Assembly: GCA_963833885.1 (NCBI GenBank)
Contig: CAWHZU010000019.1
Location: forward strand, 248,001-312,000
Origin: JASHPR01 sp963833885
GTDB taxonomy: Bacteria; Actinomycetota; Actinomycetes; Streptosporangiales; Streptosporangiaceae
Direction of reading: 5' to 3'
Length of the DNA: 64,000 nucleotides
Notes under the pieces: model-generated
What the model was told of the DNA's origin: nothing
Database searches by the model: none
Seen by the model: only the letters and a program-made list of their open reading frames with translations
Translations under genes and position numbers: made by a program
Shown here: one piece after another, positions 1 to 8,745 of the stretch
How positions within the stretch are numbered: the first letter of the stretch is position 1
How the letters are laid out: each line of letters opens with the position of its first letter

Positions 1-974
1 GCCGGGCGGTGCGCCTCCGGCATCCATGCCCGCAACTTGGGCTCGTCCATCACGCCGTTGTCCACGCCCTTCAGCCAGCGATCCCACCAGCGCACCGCCT
101 CCTGCAGGAAGCCGATCGCCGGCCCGGGCGCACCGTCCTCGGGATAGTCGTGGCCCCACGGGCCGATCAGCCCCTTGCACGGCCCGGGGTAGGCCTCGAG
201 GAACCGCAAGATGGCGTTCCGGTAGGAGTCGGTCCAGCCGCCGACCATGTACACCGGGCAGCGGATCGCCGCGTAGTCCTCGCAAACAGATCCCTGGCGC
301 CAGAACTCGTCCCGCCGCTGGTGGGCCAGCCAGGCGTTGACGTACGGCGGGGTCTGCTCCAGCCGCTGCCGCCAGGTAGCCCGCCAGTCCGGACCGACCA
401 CGGCGGGGTCCGGGGGAAGCCCGTTGTACGCGAGCATCGTCGAGGACCACGGCAGCATCGCCCACGCCAGCACGCAGCCGCCCATGTAGTGGACATCGTC
501 AGCGTAACGGTCATCGGTCGACGCCACGCTGATCACCGCCTTCAGCTCGGGCGGATGGTGCGCGGCGATCTGCAGCCCGTTGAATCCGCCCCAGGACTTG
601 CCGATGATGCCCACCGAGCCGCTGCACCACGGGCGCGAGCCGAGCCAGCGGATGACCTCTACGCCGTCCTCCTGCTCGAGCGGCAGATACTCATCGGCGA
701 GGATCCCGTCCGAATCACCGCTGCCCCGGATGTCCACCCGGACCGACGCGTAGCCGTGCCCGGCAAAGTAGTGGTGGATCGGAGCGTCCCGCAACGCCAG
801 GCCGTCGTTCTTGCGGTACGGAACGTACTCCAAGATCGCCGGCACCGGCGCGCTCTCGGCTTCCTCGGGAAGCCAGATCCTCGCGGCCAGCCGGCAGCCG
901 TCTGGCATCGGGATCCACTCGTGCCGGATGACCCGCACGCGATGCGGAAACTCGGACCGGACGGCCAACGACAT
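1..974 (-). CDS. CocE/NonD family serine hydrolase, N-terminal part only
   Basis: About 324 codons are visible before the gene leaves the left edge. The protein begins MSLAVRSEFPHRV and contains an alpha/beta-hydrolase nucleophile elbow, GKSWGGFNG, typical of the X-Pro dipeptidyl-peptidase/CocE class, which cleaves esters or acyl-dipeptides with a Ser-Asp-His triad. The segment GLIGPWGHDYPED is also typical of the family. The C-terminal jelly-roll domain lies outside the window. The start is uncertain: GGAGGA directly abuts the ATG at 974, so the TTG two codons downstream (968) has better spacing. The substrate cannot be told from sequence, and the gene reads away from conservon 1, so no functional link is implied. 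Confidence 0.85.
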   Translation of the reverse strand, partial: MSLAVRSEFPHRVRVIRHEWIPMPDGCRLAARIWLPEEAESAPVPAILEYVPYRKNDGLALRDAPIHHYFAGHGYASVRVDIRGSGDSDGILADEYLPLEQEDGVEVIRWLGSRPWCSGSVGIIGKSWGGFNGLQIAAHHPPELKAVISVASTDDRYADDVHYMGGCVLAWAMLPWSSTMLAYNGLPPDPAVVGPDWRATWRQRLEQTPPYVNAWLAHQRRDEFWRQGSVCEDYAAIRCPVYMVGGWTDSYRNAILRFLEAYPGPCKGLIGPWGHDYPEDGAPGPAIGFLQEAVRWWDRWLKGVDNGVMDEPKLRAWMPEAHRP

Positions 975-1053
975 TCCTCCGCTCTGGCGGATACGTCATG
1001 GTGAGGTTACTTCACGACATATCAGCGGAGGTCTGCAGGCCAAACCCAGATCA

Positions 1054-1692
1054 TCAGTGGCGTGCCGCCGGCGGCACCGGTTCGCGCTCGGAGACCCCGC
1101 CGAGCTGCATGGCCATGGCGTGCTCGACCAGCGAGATCAGGGCGGACTTGGTCGAGGCGCGGTCGCGCGCGTCGCACTTGACCACCCGCACGTGCGGGCT
1201 GACCGAGAGGGCCTCCCTGACGTCGGCCGCCTCATGGGGGTAGCTGCCGTTGAACCCGTTGACGGCCACGATGAACGGCAGCCCGGCCGCCTCAAAATAG
1301 TCCACCGCGGGGAACGAGTCGGCCAGCCGCCGCGTGTCGACGAGCACCACCGCTCCGATCGCGCCGTGGATCAGGTCATCCCACATGAACCAGAACCGCT
1401 GCTGACCCGGCGTGCCGAACAGGTACAAGATCAGCCCGGCGTCGAGCGTGACCCGGCCGAAGTCCATGGCCACCGTCGTGGTGCTCTTGTCCGGAGTGTG
1501 CGACAGGTCGTCCAGATTCTCGCTCACCGACGTCATCACCGCTTCCGTCGTCAGCGGCGTAATCTCAGACACCGACCCGACAAAAGTGGTCTTTCCAACG
1601 CCGAACCCACCAGCCACAACGATCTTCACCGACGTCATGGCGGCGTCAGCCGCCGCTGCGCCTGGGACGGCCTTAGAGCTTGCGAAGTCCAC
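1054..1692 (-). CDS. Conservon small GTPase (CvnD-type), conservon 1
   Basis: A 212-residue Ras-like GTP-binding protein of the kind that ends actinobacterial conservons. Near the N-terminus are a P-loop, GGFGVGKTTF, and the switch II-like GTPGQQRF. The usual NKxD base-specificity motif is replaced by VAVNGF, as in the second copy here. I place the start at the GTG at 1692 (VDFASSKAV), which overlaps the end of the DUF742 gene by 20 nt and matches the start of the paralogue at 7347; a longer reading to 1737 lacks support. The family is thought to cycle nucleotide under control of the kinase, roadblock and DUF742 partners. Its central part is nearly identical in DNA to 6748-7347. Confidence 0.9.
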   Translation of the reverse strand: MDFASSKAVPGAAAADAAMTSVKIVVAGGFGVGKTTFVGSVSEITPLTTEAVMTSVSENLDDLSHTPDKSTTTVAMDFGRVTLDAGLILYLFGTPGQQRFWFMWDDLIHGAIGAVVLVDTRRLADSFPAVDYFEAAGLPFIVAVNGFNGSYPHEAADVREALSVSPHVRVVKCDARDRASTKSALISLVEHAMAMQLGGVSEREPVPPAARH

Positions 1693-2089
1693 TGAGCACC
1701 CTTTCAAGCAGGTTAAGATCGGGCCCGCCCTGCGCATGATCCAGCTGATGAACCCGCACCAGCCCCTCGACCGCCATGTCAGCGATCAAGATCCGCACCA
1801 CGCCTAGCGGCATCCGCAGCATCGCGGAGATCTCCGCCACCGACCGCCAGCCCCCGCCCAGCCCGAGAATGGCCTGGCATTCCGGGCTCAGCACCGAGAG
1901 ATCCCGGTCCTGATAGTGGGCAACGGCTACCATCGCCTCGATCTCAAGCTGGTACCTCGGCTCCGTTCTCCCCCCCGTAACGGCGTACGGCCGTACCAGG
2001 AAATCTTCTGCGTCGCTCAGATCTGTCCCGTCAGGGACGTCAAAACCCGCAGGAGGCCAGTCATCGCCGCCCGGGACCGGCACCAGCAT
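1673..2089 (-). CDS. DUF742 protein (CvnC-type), conservon 1
   Basis: A 138-residue protein with the DUF742 hallmarks LVRPYAVTGGRT near residue 31, LSPECQAIL and a winged-helix-like stretch (SVAEISAMLRMPLGVVRIL), ending LERVLSGLRKL. DUF742 proteins are conservon adaptors between the membrane sensor kinase and the GTPase. It follows the kinase by only 70 bp and overlaps the GTPase start by 20 nt, so the three genes should be co-transcribed. An AG-rich ribosome site abuts the ATG at 2089; the GTG at 2083 is better spaced and may be the real start. In a standard conservon a roadblock gene sits between kinase and DUF742; here there is no room for one. Confidence 0.9.
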   Translation of the reverse strand: MLVPVPGGDDWPPAGFDVPDGTDLSDAEDFLVRPYAVTGGRTEPRYQLEIEAMVAVAHYQDRDLSVLSPECQAILGLGGGWRSVAEISAMLRMPLGVVRILIADMAVEGLVRVHQLDHAQGGPDLNLLERVLSGLRKL

Positions 2090-2159
2090 CTCCCGGACGC
2101 ATCAGCAGACTCACTGCCGCTCCCTCCTGATTTCCGCTCCGGTGACCGCGTCACCACGG

Positions 2160-5100
2160 TCAACCCTCATCTGACGTCTCGTCCTCTCCACCCTCAGACC
2201 CAGCTCCGCTCGCGACGGCCCGGCCCCTGAGGACACCGCGCTGGTAGCTTGCGAAACGATCCCGCGTCGCCGCCGCGGACCGGACCGACGCGGCGGCCCG
2301 AGCGGCCTGGCCGACGGCCGGGGTGGCGGCTGTTCCGGGAACCAGGTTGGCCTTGGGCACCCGCTTGGGCAGTCCTGCCGACGTGATCCCGGCAGAGGCC
2401 GGGGCATGGACCACCTGGGCGGCCTGCCAGCCTTCGTCGGCCGGCGAGGCCCAACTGCCGCTGGCACCGCCGCTGCTGATAGCGCTGCCGCCACCATTGC
2501 CGCCACCATTGCCGCCCTCCTGGGACTGGCCCGGCGTGCTGACCACCCGGCGCACACGGCGGAACCAGTCCGACTCCACGGCTTCGAATATGGGCAGCCG
2601 GTTCTGCTCTTCTGCCTCGCTCGCTGGCGGGATGACCACGCCGCTGGGTGAGCGGGGCGAAGAGACGGGTGAGCCGAGAGGAGGGCTGAGCGGCCCGGTT
2701 GAGCTTGGAGAGCTCAGCGGACCGGACGCGGGGGGCGAGTTGAACGGGCCGGACACATCCGGAGGGCTGAACGGGCCGGACACACTCGGAGGGCCGAGCG
2801 GACCAGACACACTCGGAGGGCCGAGCGGACCAGACCCGGTGGGAGAACTGAATGGGCCAGACACGCTTGGGGAGCCGAATGACTCGGGCGCGTCGCGGCC
2901 GGCAAACGTCCCGTCCCCGGGAGCGCCGTGGGCTATCTCCGGTTCGGCGGTCGGCACACTGCTGTCCCCGAACGCGGGCAGCTGCCCGGTCGTCGTCGCC
3001 CAGGTGGACTCCGGCCGTGAATGGGGCCCGGTCACGGGCGTGGGCCCAGAGTTCGCCATGTCCCCATCGGTGCGGAGCGGCGCGAACCTGGGCCTTCGAG
3101 CGAGACCGATGTCGTGTTCCCCGGTGCCCGCGGATGCCCCGTCCACCACCGGCCATGCCCCCGAGTGGTCGGAATCGCCCGGCCTGCGCCGGGGCATCGG
3201 ACCGGTCTGGCTCTCCCGTGTGATCGCCTCATCGGGCAGCCAGACCAGCGCGACGAGACCGCCGCCGTCCGAATGGCGCAGCCGGACCCTGATGCCGTGC
3301 CGGGCCGCCAGCCGGGCCACCACGAACAGGCCCATGCGACGCGACACCGCCACGTCCACCACCGGCGGGTTGTCCAGCCGCCAGTTGGCGTGCGCCATCT
3401 CGTCCGCCTCCATGCCGACACCCTGGTCGGCGATCTCCAGCAGCGCTCCCCCGCTGCCGAGCAGGTGACCGGCGATCGTGACGGGTGAATCCGCGGCCGA
3501 GAACGAGGTGGCGTTCTCCACCAGCTCGGCGGTCAGGTGCACCACGTCGCTGACCGCCTGGGCGCGCACGGCGATACCCGGCTGCACGTTCAGGGTGACC
3601 CGCTCGTAACGCTCGATCTCGGACAGGGCCGCACGCAGCACGTCCACGAGCGCCACGGGGCGGTTCCACCGCCGGGAGAGGTCCTGGCCGGCGAGCACCA
3701 GCAGGTTCTCCGAGTTGCGGCGCATGCGGGTGGCCAGGTGGTCCATCTGGAACAGGCTCGCGAGTCGCTTGGAGTCCTGCTCACCCTGCTCGAGGCTGTC
3801 GATCAGCCGGATCTGCCGCTCTACGAGGGACTGGCTGCGGCGGGAGAGGTTCACGAACATCGCGTTGACGTTGCCCCGCAGCGCGGCCTCGTTCGCCGCC
3901 AGCCGCAGCGCCTCCCGGTGCACCTGATCAAACGCCCGCGCCACCTCACCGATCTCGTCGGCGGAATCGACGTCGATGGGTTCAACGTCTAGCGAGACGC
4001 CCTCGCCGTCGGTCTCGGCCATCAAGCGGACCGTCTCCGGCAGCCGCACCCCGGCGATCTCCAGGGCGCCCGCCCGCAACCTGCGCAGCGGCCCGATCAT
4101 GGACTGGCCGACGAGTGCGATCAGCACCAGGGCCAGCACCAGCAGCAGGAGTACTCCGGCGCCCTCGATCAGCGCCGTCTCGGTCGCGCTGTTACGCAGC
4201 GACCCACTTTGCGCGATGATCGACGACGTCAGCTGCCGCTCGACCGATCCCAGGGCACTGGTGATGTACGAAGCGTTGCCGGTGGCGACCACGAAGGCGG
4301 GATCGCTCGGGGAGGTCGTGTTGCTCGCCAGCTGCGCGGCCGCCTGCTGCAGTTCCTGCTGTGCCTCGGCGGCGAGCGCCGAGGATAGTTCGGTGTTGTA
4401 GACCTGCCGCTGAGCGGCCGTGGCGCTCAGGTCGAAGGCTGACAGGTTCGCGGCCTGTTCCGCCGCCGCCTCGTTCAGCACGGTGAGCGATTCGGAGCCG
4501 AGCTGAACAGCTCCCTGCTGGTCCGGGCGAAGCGCCGAGGTCACGATCGCCTGCTGCTCCGACGCTTCCTCTTTCATGCTTGAGATGAGGCCGGTCACCT
4601 GCACGGTGTCGGCCAGCGACGCGTCCTTGCTGCCCGCCGAGACCTCGTTTTCCAGCGCGAGTAGCTGCGTGATGATCGTGCCGTAGTCGTCGATCACCGT
4701 CAGGACGGGGAGCCTGGTGGTTGTCGAGGCCGTCCGCAGCGACGAGAGGTCGCCGATCGCGGTGATCGCGGCCTGGGCCTGCGTTTGCGCCAGCGCGGGA
4801 TAGGAGCCGCCGATGGTGGCTGCCAGGCTGCTGACCTGGGCAGCAAAGCGTCCAGAGGTTTTGTAGTCCGACTGCAGCAGCGCCAGTGTCCCGGCCGCTT
4901 CGGCCTTCGGCCCGTTCGGCCCGGCGTTCGACGCATTGGCCGGCGCCATCGCACTCGCGCGGCCGCCGTTATTGCCCCCGGCGATGAAGTTGACGGTGTC
5001 CTCGCGCTCGGTCTGCAAGGCCTGGGCAAGGTTGGTCGCGTCGCCGGCCAGGACGGCCAGTCGTTGCACCTGCTGGTAGCTCTGGGCGGTCCGCAGCGAG

Positions 5101-5405
5101 GAGACGATGGCGACGCCGCCGAACACCACGGCCACGAGCACCGGCACCGCGATCAGCAGCAGCAGGCGCGAGCGCACTCGCCAGTCCCTTAGGGAAAGGC
5201 GGCGACCCCGGGTCGCCGGCTGCGACCGGTCGGCGACTGGCTGGTCCTCCGGTCCGGGGCCGGGCCTTCGGTGGCCACCCGAAGCCGGGTGATCGGCGGC
5301 AGGCCGGCCGTCGGCCTGGCTTGGGGCCGCGGACCGCCGGATCGTCCGGCGCGCTAGCCAGTCCGCGCTCTTGCGCCCTCTTCGCAGGGCTTCTGGGCTC
5401 TTCAT
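2160..5405 (-). CDS. Nitrate-sensor-type membrane histidine kinase (CvnA-type), conservon 1
   Basis: A 1081-residue sensor. A basic, Pro-rich cytoplasmic N-terminus (1-80) is followed by a membrane helix (81-103), a mostly helical extracytoplasmic region (to about 412) resembling NIT sensor domains, and a second helix (about 413-438) leading into a HAMP-like segment. The kinase core has a conserved helix with FQMDHLATRMRRNSENLL near 550-568, ELVENATSFS near 625, DQGVGM near 660 and GLFVVARLAARHG. The last 350 residues are a Ser/Gly/Pro-rich tail with decapeptide repeats, ending in GLPKRVPKANLVPG and a RFASYQRGV segment also found in the second kinase. The ligand is unknown. The start MKSPEALRRG at 5405 leaves a 234-bp divergent promoter region to the lipoprotein gene at 5640. 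Confidence 0.9.
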   Translation of the reverse strand: MKSPEALRRGRKSADWLARRTIRRSAAPSQADGRPAADHPASGGHRRPGPGPEDQPVADRSQPATRGRRLSLRDWRVRSRLLLLIAVPVLVAVVFGGVAIVSSLRTAQSYQQVQRLAVLAGDATNLAQALQTEREDTVNFIAGGNNGGRASAMAPANASNAGPNGPKAEAAGTLALLQSDYKTSGRFAAQVSSLAATIGGSYPALAQTQAQAAITAIGDLSSLRTASTTTRLPVLTVIDDYGTIITQLLALENEVSAGSKDASLADTVQVTGLISSMKEEASEQQAIVTSALRPDQQGAVQLGSESLTVLNEAAAEQAANLSAFDLSATAAQRQVYNTELSSALAAEAQQELQQAAAQLASNTTSPSDPAFVVATGNASYITSALGSVERQLTSSIIAQSGSLRNSATETALIEGAGVLLLLVLALVLIALVGQSMIGPLRRLRAGALEIAGVRLPETVRLMAETDGEGVSLDVEPIDVDSADEIGEVARAFDQVHREALRLAANEAALRGNVNAMFVNLSRRSQSLVERQIRLIDSLEQGEQDSKRLASLFQMDHLATRMRRNSENLLVLAGQDLSRRWNRPVALVDVLRAALSEIERYERVTLNVQPGIAVRAQAVSDVVHLTAELVENATSFSAADSPVTIAGHLLGSGGALLEIADQGVGMEADEMAHANWRLDNPPVVDVAVSRRMGLFVVARLAARHGIRVRLRHSDGGGLVALVWLPDEAITRESQTGPMPRRRPGDSDHSGAWPVVDGASAGTGEHDIGLARRPRFAPLRTDGDMANSGPTPVTGPHSRPESTWATTTGQLPAFGDSSVPTAEPEIAHGAPGDGTFAGRDAPESFGSPSVSGPFSSPTGSGPLGPPSVSGPLGPPSVSGPFSPPDVSGPFNSPPASGPLSSPSSTGPLSPPLGSPVSSPRSPSGVVIPPASEAEEQNRLPIFEAVESDWFRRVRRVVSTPGQSQEGGNGGGNGGGSAISSGGASGSWASPADEGWQAAQVVHAPASAGITSAGLPKRVPKANLVPGTAATPAVGQAARAAASVRSAAATRDRFASYQRGVLRGRAVASGAGSEGGEDETSDEG
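2700..2875. repeat. 30-bp in-frame tandem repeats in the kinase tail
   Basis: The DNA encoding the disordered tail of the conservon 1 kinase consists of degenerate 27-30 bp units, each coding for a decapeptide close to SGPLGPPSV. Two central units (about 2787-2845) are almost identical. The array stays in frame, so repeat number could change without breaking the gene. Confidence 0.8.
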
Positions 5406-5639
5406 AGCGGAAGCGGCCGGACGACACCGAGGCCGGGGCCTCCCGGAACCGACATAGCGAGTACCCCTCTTAAGCAGCTATAACTCGGAAAGCCGCCATA
5501 ATGGCTTTCGGCACGTCTACGCTGACCATGAGCAGAGTATCGCGGTCGCTCACCCCGTGACCCAAGAATGGCTTATGCTCCATCAGCGAATGGTTTGTAC
5601 ACGAACAACAGCCTGCACACAAGGAACAGAGGCAGTCAC

Positions 5640-6668
5640 GTGCAGCTTGCCCGGGCCGAAGCGCACTCCGTGACCATCGGCCGCCTGCTGCGCCGATTGA
5701 GCATCCCCGCGGCCGCGATCTCCCTGGCCCTGGCCGCCGCGGGCTGCCACGTGCCGGGCACCTCGTCGGGCTCCATCCTTCCTTCCGGCCAGACGCTCAC
5801 AGTCGCCGAGGTACCTGGCATCGACACCGTGCCGCTGGAGGTGGCCGTCCAGCGGGGGCTGTTCAAACAGCAAGGCATCGGCGTCACCGTCAAGGACTAC
5901 GCCTCCGTTAGCGACGCCTATAACGCCCTGATACAGGGCAAAGCCGACGTCGCCGACGGCGACTACACGTCCTTCTTCTTTGGGATTGCCAACCTCGGTG
6001 CCTCGCTGAAGCTGGTCGCGGACGGCTACGACGCCTCGGCCGGCACCATGCAGGTGCTTGCCCTGCCTTCCTCGGGCATCAACTCGCCTGGAGAATTGGT
6101 GCACAGGACCGTGGCCACACCAGAGGCTCAGATCGCCCCGTACTCGAGCATCTTCCCTTACAGCATGGACACGCTGGCTACCGAGACGGTGCTGCAGACC
6201 GAAGGGGTAAACCCGGCGGAGATCACGTGGGATGCGATGCCCGAGAATAAAATGATCGCTGCGCTGAAAGATCATCAGGTGCAGGCGATCGTCGCGACCG
6301 ACCCATTGATCATTCAAGCGGAGACCCAGCTGGGCGCGCAGGAAGTACTCGACGCCTGCAGCGGCGTGACGGCCAACCTGCCCCTGTCTGGCTATTTCAG
6401 CACCGCATCATTTGCCGGCCAGCACAGCGCCGCGCTGCAGGCTTTCCGGACCGCGCTCACCACGGCCGAGTCCGACGCCGGGCAGCGCAGCAACGTCCAG
6501 GCCGTGCTGCGCGGCCAGGAGATGAGCCCGCTCTACGCCGACCTGGTCAACATCGGGCAGTATCCGTCGTTCGTCAACGTCGGTCAGGTACAGCGGATCG
6601 CCGACCTCATGTACGACTCGGGAATGATCGTAAGCCCGGTCTCGGTGCAGGGGCTCCTGGTCAAGTAA
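5640..6668 (+). CDS. NMT1/SsuA-like substrate-binding lipoprotein between the conservons
   Basis: A periplasmic-binding-type protein of 342 residues from the GTG at 5640 (AGAGG seven bases upstream); an ATG at 5568 would add 24 residues without a clear ribosome site. Residues 13-35 form a signal peptide ending in lipobox LAAAGC (Cys36). The mature part has the family fold features PLEVAVQRGLFKQQG, a GKADVADGDY segment and a hinge region, VVATDP-like. No permease or ATPase is adjacent. It stands alone between two sensor operons and diverges from the kinase gene, so it could serve an unlinked transporter or deliver a ligand to a kinase sensor domain; the second idea is speculation. Confidence 0.85.
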   Translation: MQLARAEAHSVTIGRLLRRLSIPAAAISLALAAAGCHVPGTSSGSILPSGQTLTVAEVPGIDTVPLEVAVQRGLFKQQGIGVTVKDYASVSDAYNALIQGKADVADGDYTSFFFGIANLGASLKLVADGYDASAGTMQVLALPSSGINSPGELVHRTVATPEAQIAPYSSIFPYSMDTLATETVLQTEGVNPAEITWDAMPENKMIAALKDHQVQAIVATDPLIIQAETQLGAQEVLDACSGVTANLPLSGYFSTASFAGQHSAALQAFRTALTTAESDAGQRSNVQAVLRGQEMSPLYADLVNIGQYPSFVNVGQVQRIADLMYDSGMIVSPVSVQGLLVK

Positions 6669-6747
6669 CTGTGCTCGTCAAGTGACCTAGCTGGTCAACC
6701 GACCCTGAGAGCCAAGTGGCGCTGCCTGGACCTGCTGGGCAAGTCGA

Positions 6748-7347
6748 CTAGCGCGGGCTGAGCTGCATCGCCATCGCGTGCTCGACCAGCGAGATCAGGG
6801 TCGACTTGGTTGACCGGCGATCCCGCGCGTCACACTGGACGACCGGAACGTGCGGGCTGACCGACAGCGCCTCCTGCACGTCAGTGAGCTCATGCGGGAA
6901 ATCACCGTGGAAGCCGTTCACCGCCACGATGAACGGCAGCCCCGCCGACTCGAAGTAGTCGACCGCGGGGAAAGAATCAGCGAGCCTGCGGGTATCCACC
7001 AGCACCACCGCCCCGATCGCGCCGTGGATCAGGTCATCCCACATGAACCAGAACCGGTGCTGACCCGGCGTGCCGAACAGGTACAAGATCAGCCCGGCGT
7101 CGAGCGTGACCCGGCCGAAGTCCATGGCCACCGTCGTGGTTGTCTTGTCCGGGGTGTGCGACAGGTCGTCCAGGTTCTCGCTCGCCGACGTCATCACCGC
7201 TTCCGTCGTCAGCGGCGTAATCTCAGACACCGACCCGACAAATGTGGTCTTCCCAACGCCGAACCCACCAGCCACAACGATCTTCACCGACGTCATGGCA
7301 GCGTCAGCCGCCACGCCGGAGACCGCGTTAGAGCTTGCGAAGTCCAC
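6748..7347 (-). CDS. Conservon small GTPase (CvnD-type), conservon 2
   Basis: A 199-residue paralogue of the GTPase at 1054-1692, with the same P-loop (GGFGVGKTTF) and GTPGQHRF, and a degenerate base-specificity motif (VAVNGF). It begins VDFASSNAV at a GTG inside the last codons of the DUF742 gene, a 20-nt overlap typical of conservons. Over the central 350 bp the DNA is nearly identical to the first copy, pointing to a recent duplication or gene conversion, while the C-terminal third has diverged. The gene converges on the lipoprotein gene ending at 6668. Confidence 0.9.
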   Translation of the reverse strand: MDFASSNAVSGVAADAAMTSVKIVVAGGFGVGKTTFVGSVSEITPLTTEAVMTSASENLDDLSHTPDKTTTTVAMDFGRVTLDAGLILYLFGTPGQHRFWFMWDDLIHGAIGAVVLVDTRRLADSFPAVDYFESAGLPFIVAVNGFHGDFPHELTDVQEALSVSPHVPVVQCDARDRRSTKSTLISLVEHAMAMQLSPR

Positions 7348-7885
7348 TGAGCACCCTCTCTAGCAAGTTAAGGTCCGGGCGACCCTGCGCGTGATCCAGC
7401 TGGTGAATCCGCACCAGCCCCTCCACCGCCATATCAGCGATCAAGATCCGGGCCACCCCCAGCGGCATCCGCAACACCGCCGAGATCTCCGCCACCGACC
7501 GCCAATCCCGGCAAAACCCCAAAATCGCCTGACACTCCGGGCTCAGCACCGACAAATCCCGAGCCTCATAATGCGCAGCCGCGACCATCGCCTCGATCTC
7601 CAGCTGCGTACGCGGCCTGGTCCGCCCCCCCGTCACCGCATACGGCCGGACCAGCGACCTCCCAGCGCCATCCCCAGCCCGCCCCTGGCGCGGATCGCGC
7701 TGTCCCGCTCCGCTGGGTCCGCTCCCGCCCGGGCCGCCAGCGCCGAAGCCGACTACCGCAGGACCGAACACCGACCGGGAGGGTACGCCAGGCGAATTCG
7801 GCGTACCATTTCCGTTTCCCGGTCGTGGTCGGTATCTGCCGCCAGCGGGCGCCCGGTCATCCCGGCCCGGGAACGACACCGGCAT
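7328..7885 (-). CDS. DUF742 protein (CvnC-type), conservon 2
   Basis: A 185-residue DUF742 adaptor with a Gly/Pro-rich N-terminal extension of about 75 residues before LVRPYAVTGGRT, then the same core as conservon 1 (LSPECQAIL, SVAEISAVLRMPLGVARIL, VLSGLRKL). It starts 6 bp after the roadblock gene ends. As in conservon 1, the AGGAG site touches the ATG and a GTG two codons on (7879) is better spaced. The core coding DNA is essentially identical to that of the orphan copy at 21761-22207. Confidence 0.9.
   Translation of the reverse strand: MPVSFPGRDDRAPAGGRYRPRPGNGNGTPNSPGVPSRSVFGPAVVGFGAGGPGGSGPSGAGQRDPRQGRAGDGAGRSLVRPYAVTGGRTRPRTQLEIEAMVAAAHYEARDLSVLSPECQAILGFCRDWRSVAEISAVLRMPLGVARILIADMAVEGLVRIHQLDHAQGRPDLNLLERVLSGLRKL
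7425..7664. repeat. 240-bp DUF742 repeat, copy 1 (partner 21858-22097)
   Basis: Compared by eye, about 240 bp here matches 21858-22097 with almost no differences, including third codon positions. Identity ends abruptly at the variable N-terminal coding part. The conservon 1 DUF742 gene is clearly more diverged, so this pair was recently duplicated or homogenised. Confidence 0.85.
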
Positions 7886-7891
7886 CTCCTG

Positions 7892-8326
7892 TCACAGTCT
7901 GCCATCCTCCCGCCACCCGGGCGGCTGAGCACCGCGCACCTCTGGTGTCAGCGCACTGCCCACACGCTCGACCAGCAGCGCCATTTCGTACGCCACCAGC
8001 CCCATGTCGCAATCCGCGGCCGCCAGCACGGCGAGGCTGGACCCGTCGCTGATCGCCATGACGACCAGCAGCCCTCGCTGCATTTCGACAACCGTCTGGG
8101 TGACTGCGCCACCCTCAAAGACCCGGGAGGCTCCCTGGGTCAGGCTGGTCAGCCCAGATGTCACTGCTGCGAGCTGATCAACCCGATCGGCCGGGAAGCC
8201 CTGCGAATATGCCATCGGCAACCCGTCCGACGACACGACGATCGCGTGTGCGACCGAAGCCACACGTTCCACGAAGTTCGTGATCAGCCAGTTCAGGTCC
8301 TGAGCTGGACGCACAAGCGGACTCAC
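7892..8326 (-). CDS. Roadblock/LC7 protein (CvnB-type), conservon 2
   Basis: A 144-residue roadblock/LC7-domain protein: DLNWLITNFVERV at the N-terminus, then VVSSDGLPMAYS, a typical roadblock beta-strand pair, and the core GLLVVMAISDGSSLAVLAA. In conservons this protein is a partner of the GTPase, proposed as an activating or scaffold factor by analogy with MglB. It lies between kinase and DUF742 in the standard order. It is the only roadblock gene in the window, so it might serve both conservons. Confidence 0.92.
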   Translation of the reverse strand: MSPLVRPAQDLNWLITNFVERVASVAHAIVVSSDGLPMAYSQGFPADRVDQLAAVTSGLTSLTQGASRVFEGGAVTQTVVEMQRGLLVVMAISDGSSLAVLAAADCDMGLVAYEMALLVERVGSALTPEVRGAQPPGWREDGRL

Positions 8327-8404
8327 GAACGCTCCTTCCTACTAACCAAGACCGCCACTAGCCACCAGCCCCAAGCATGATCGCAACAACGAGCCCATGC
8401 CACC

Positions 8405-8745
8405 TCATGCTGTACCCTCATCCTCTCCGTCGTCGGACTCGGCCTGGCCCGCAGCGGCGCGGCCCTCCCTAACGCCCCGCTGGAAACTAGCGAAACGCTC
8501 CCGCGTCGCAGCCGCCGACCTGGACGGTGTCGTCGCCGGAGATGACCCGGCGACCGAGCCAGCGGCCCCCGGGACGAGATTTGCCTGCGGTACCCGCTTC
8601 GGGAGCCCGGCGGATGTCACGCCGCTCGACGACGGGGCACTTACGGCCTGGGCAGCGCGCCAGCCCTCGTCGGCCGGAGAGGTAGCCCATCCGTTGCTCT
8701 GCTCTGGCTCCTGCTCGGTGGTCGTCGGCCTGCCGACGGCCGGCC
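8405..8745 (-). pseudogene. Displaced C-terminal tail of the conservon 2 kinase
   Basis: This stretch, in the frame shifted relative to 8641-11544, encodes SNGWATSPADEGWRAAQ, then TSAGLPKRVPQANLVPG and RFASFQRGVREGR. These align one-to-one with the intact C-terminus of the first kinase. The kinase frame instead runs into unrelated residues and stops at 8641. A single-base change near 8740-8750, in a CGGGGCC run just after the shared WFRR, would restore one continuous protein ending at 8405. It is either a real frameshift or a sequence error; the reads would decide. Confidence 0.8.

Noticed and set aside
4785..5192. Long open frames on the strand opposite the kinase genes
   Set aside because: They are high-GC shadows: no ribosome sites, no family motifs, and they lie over conserved kinase domains.
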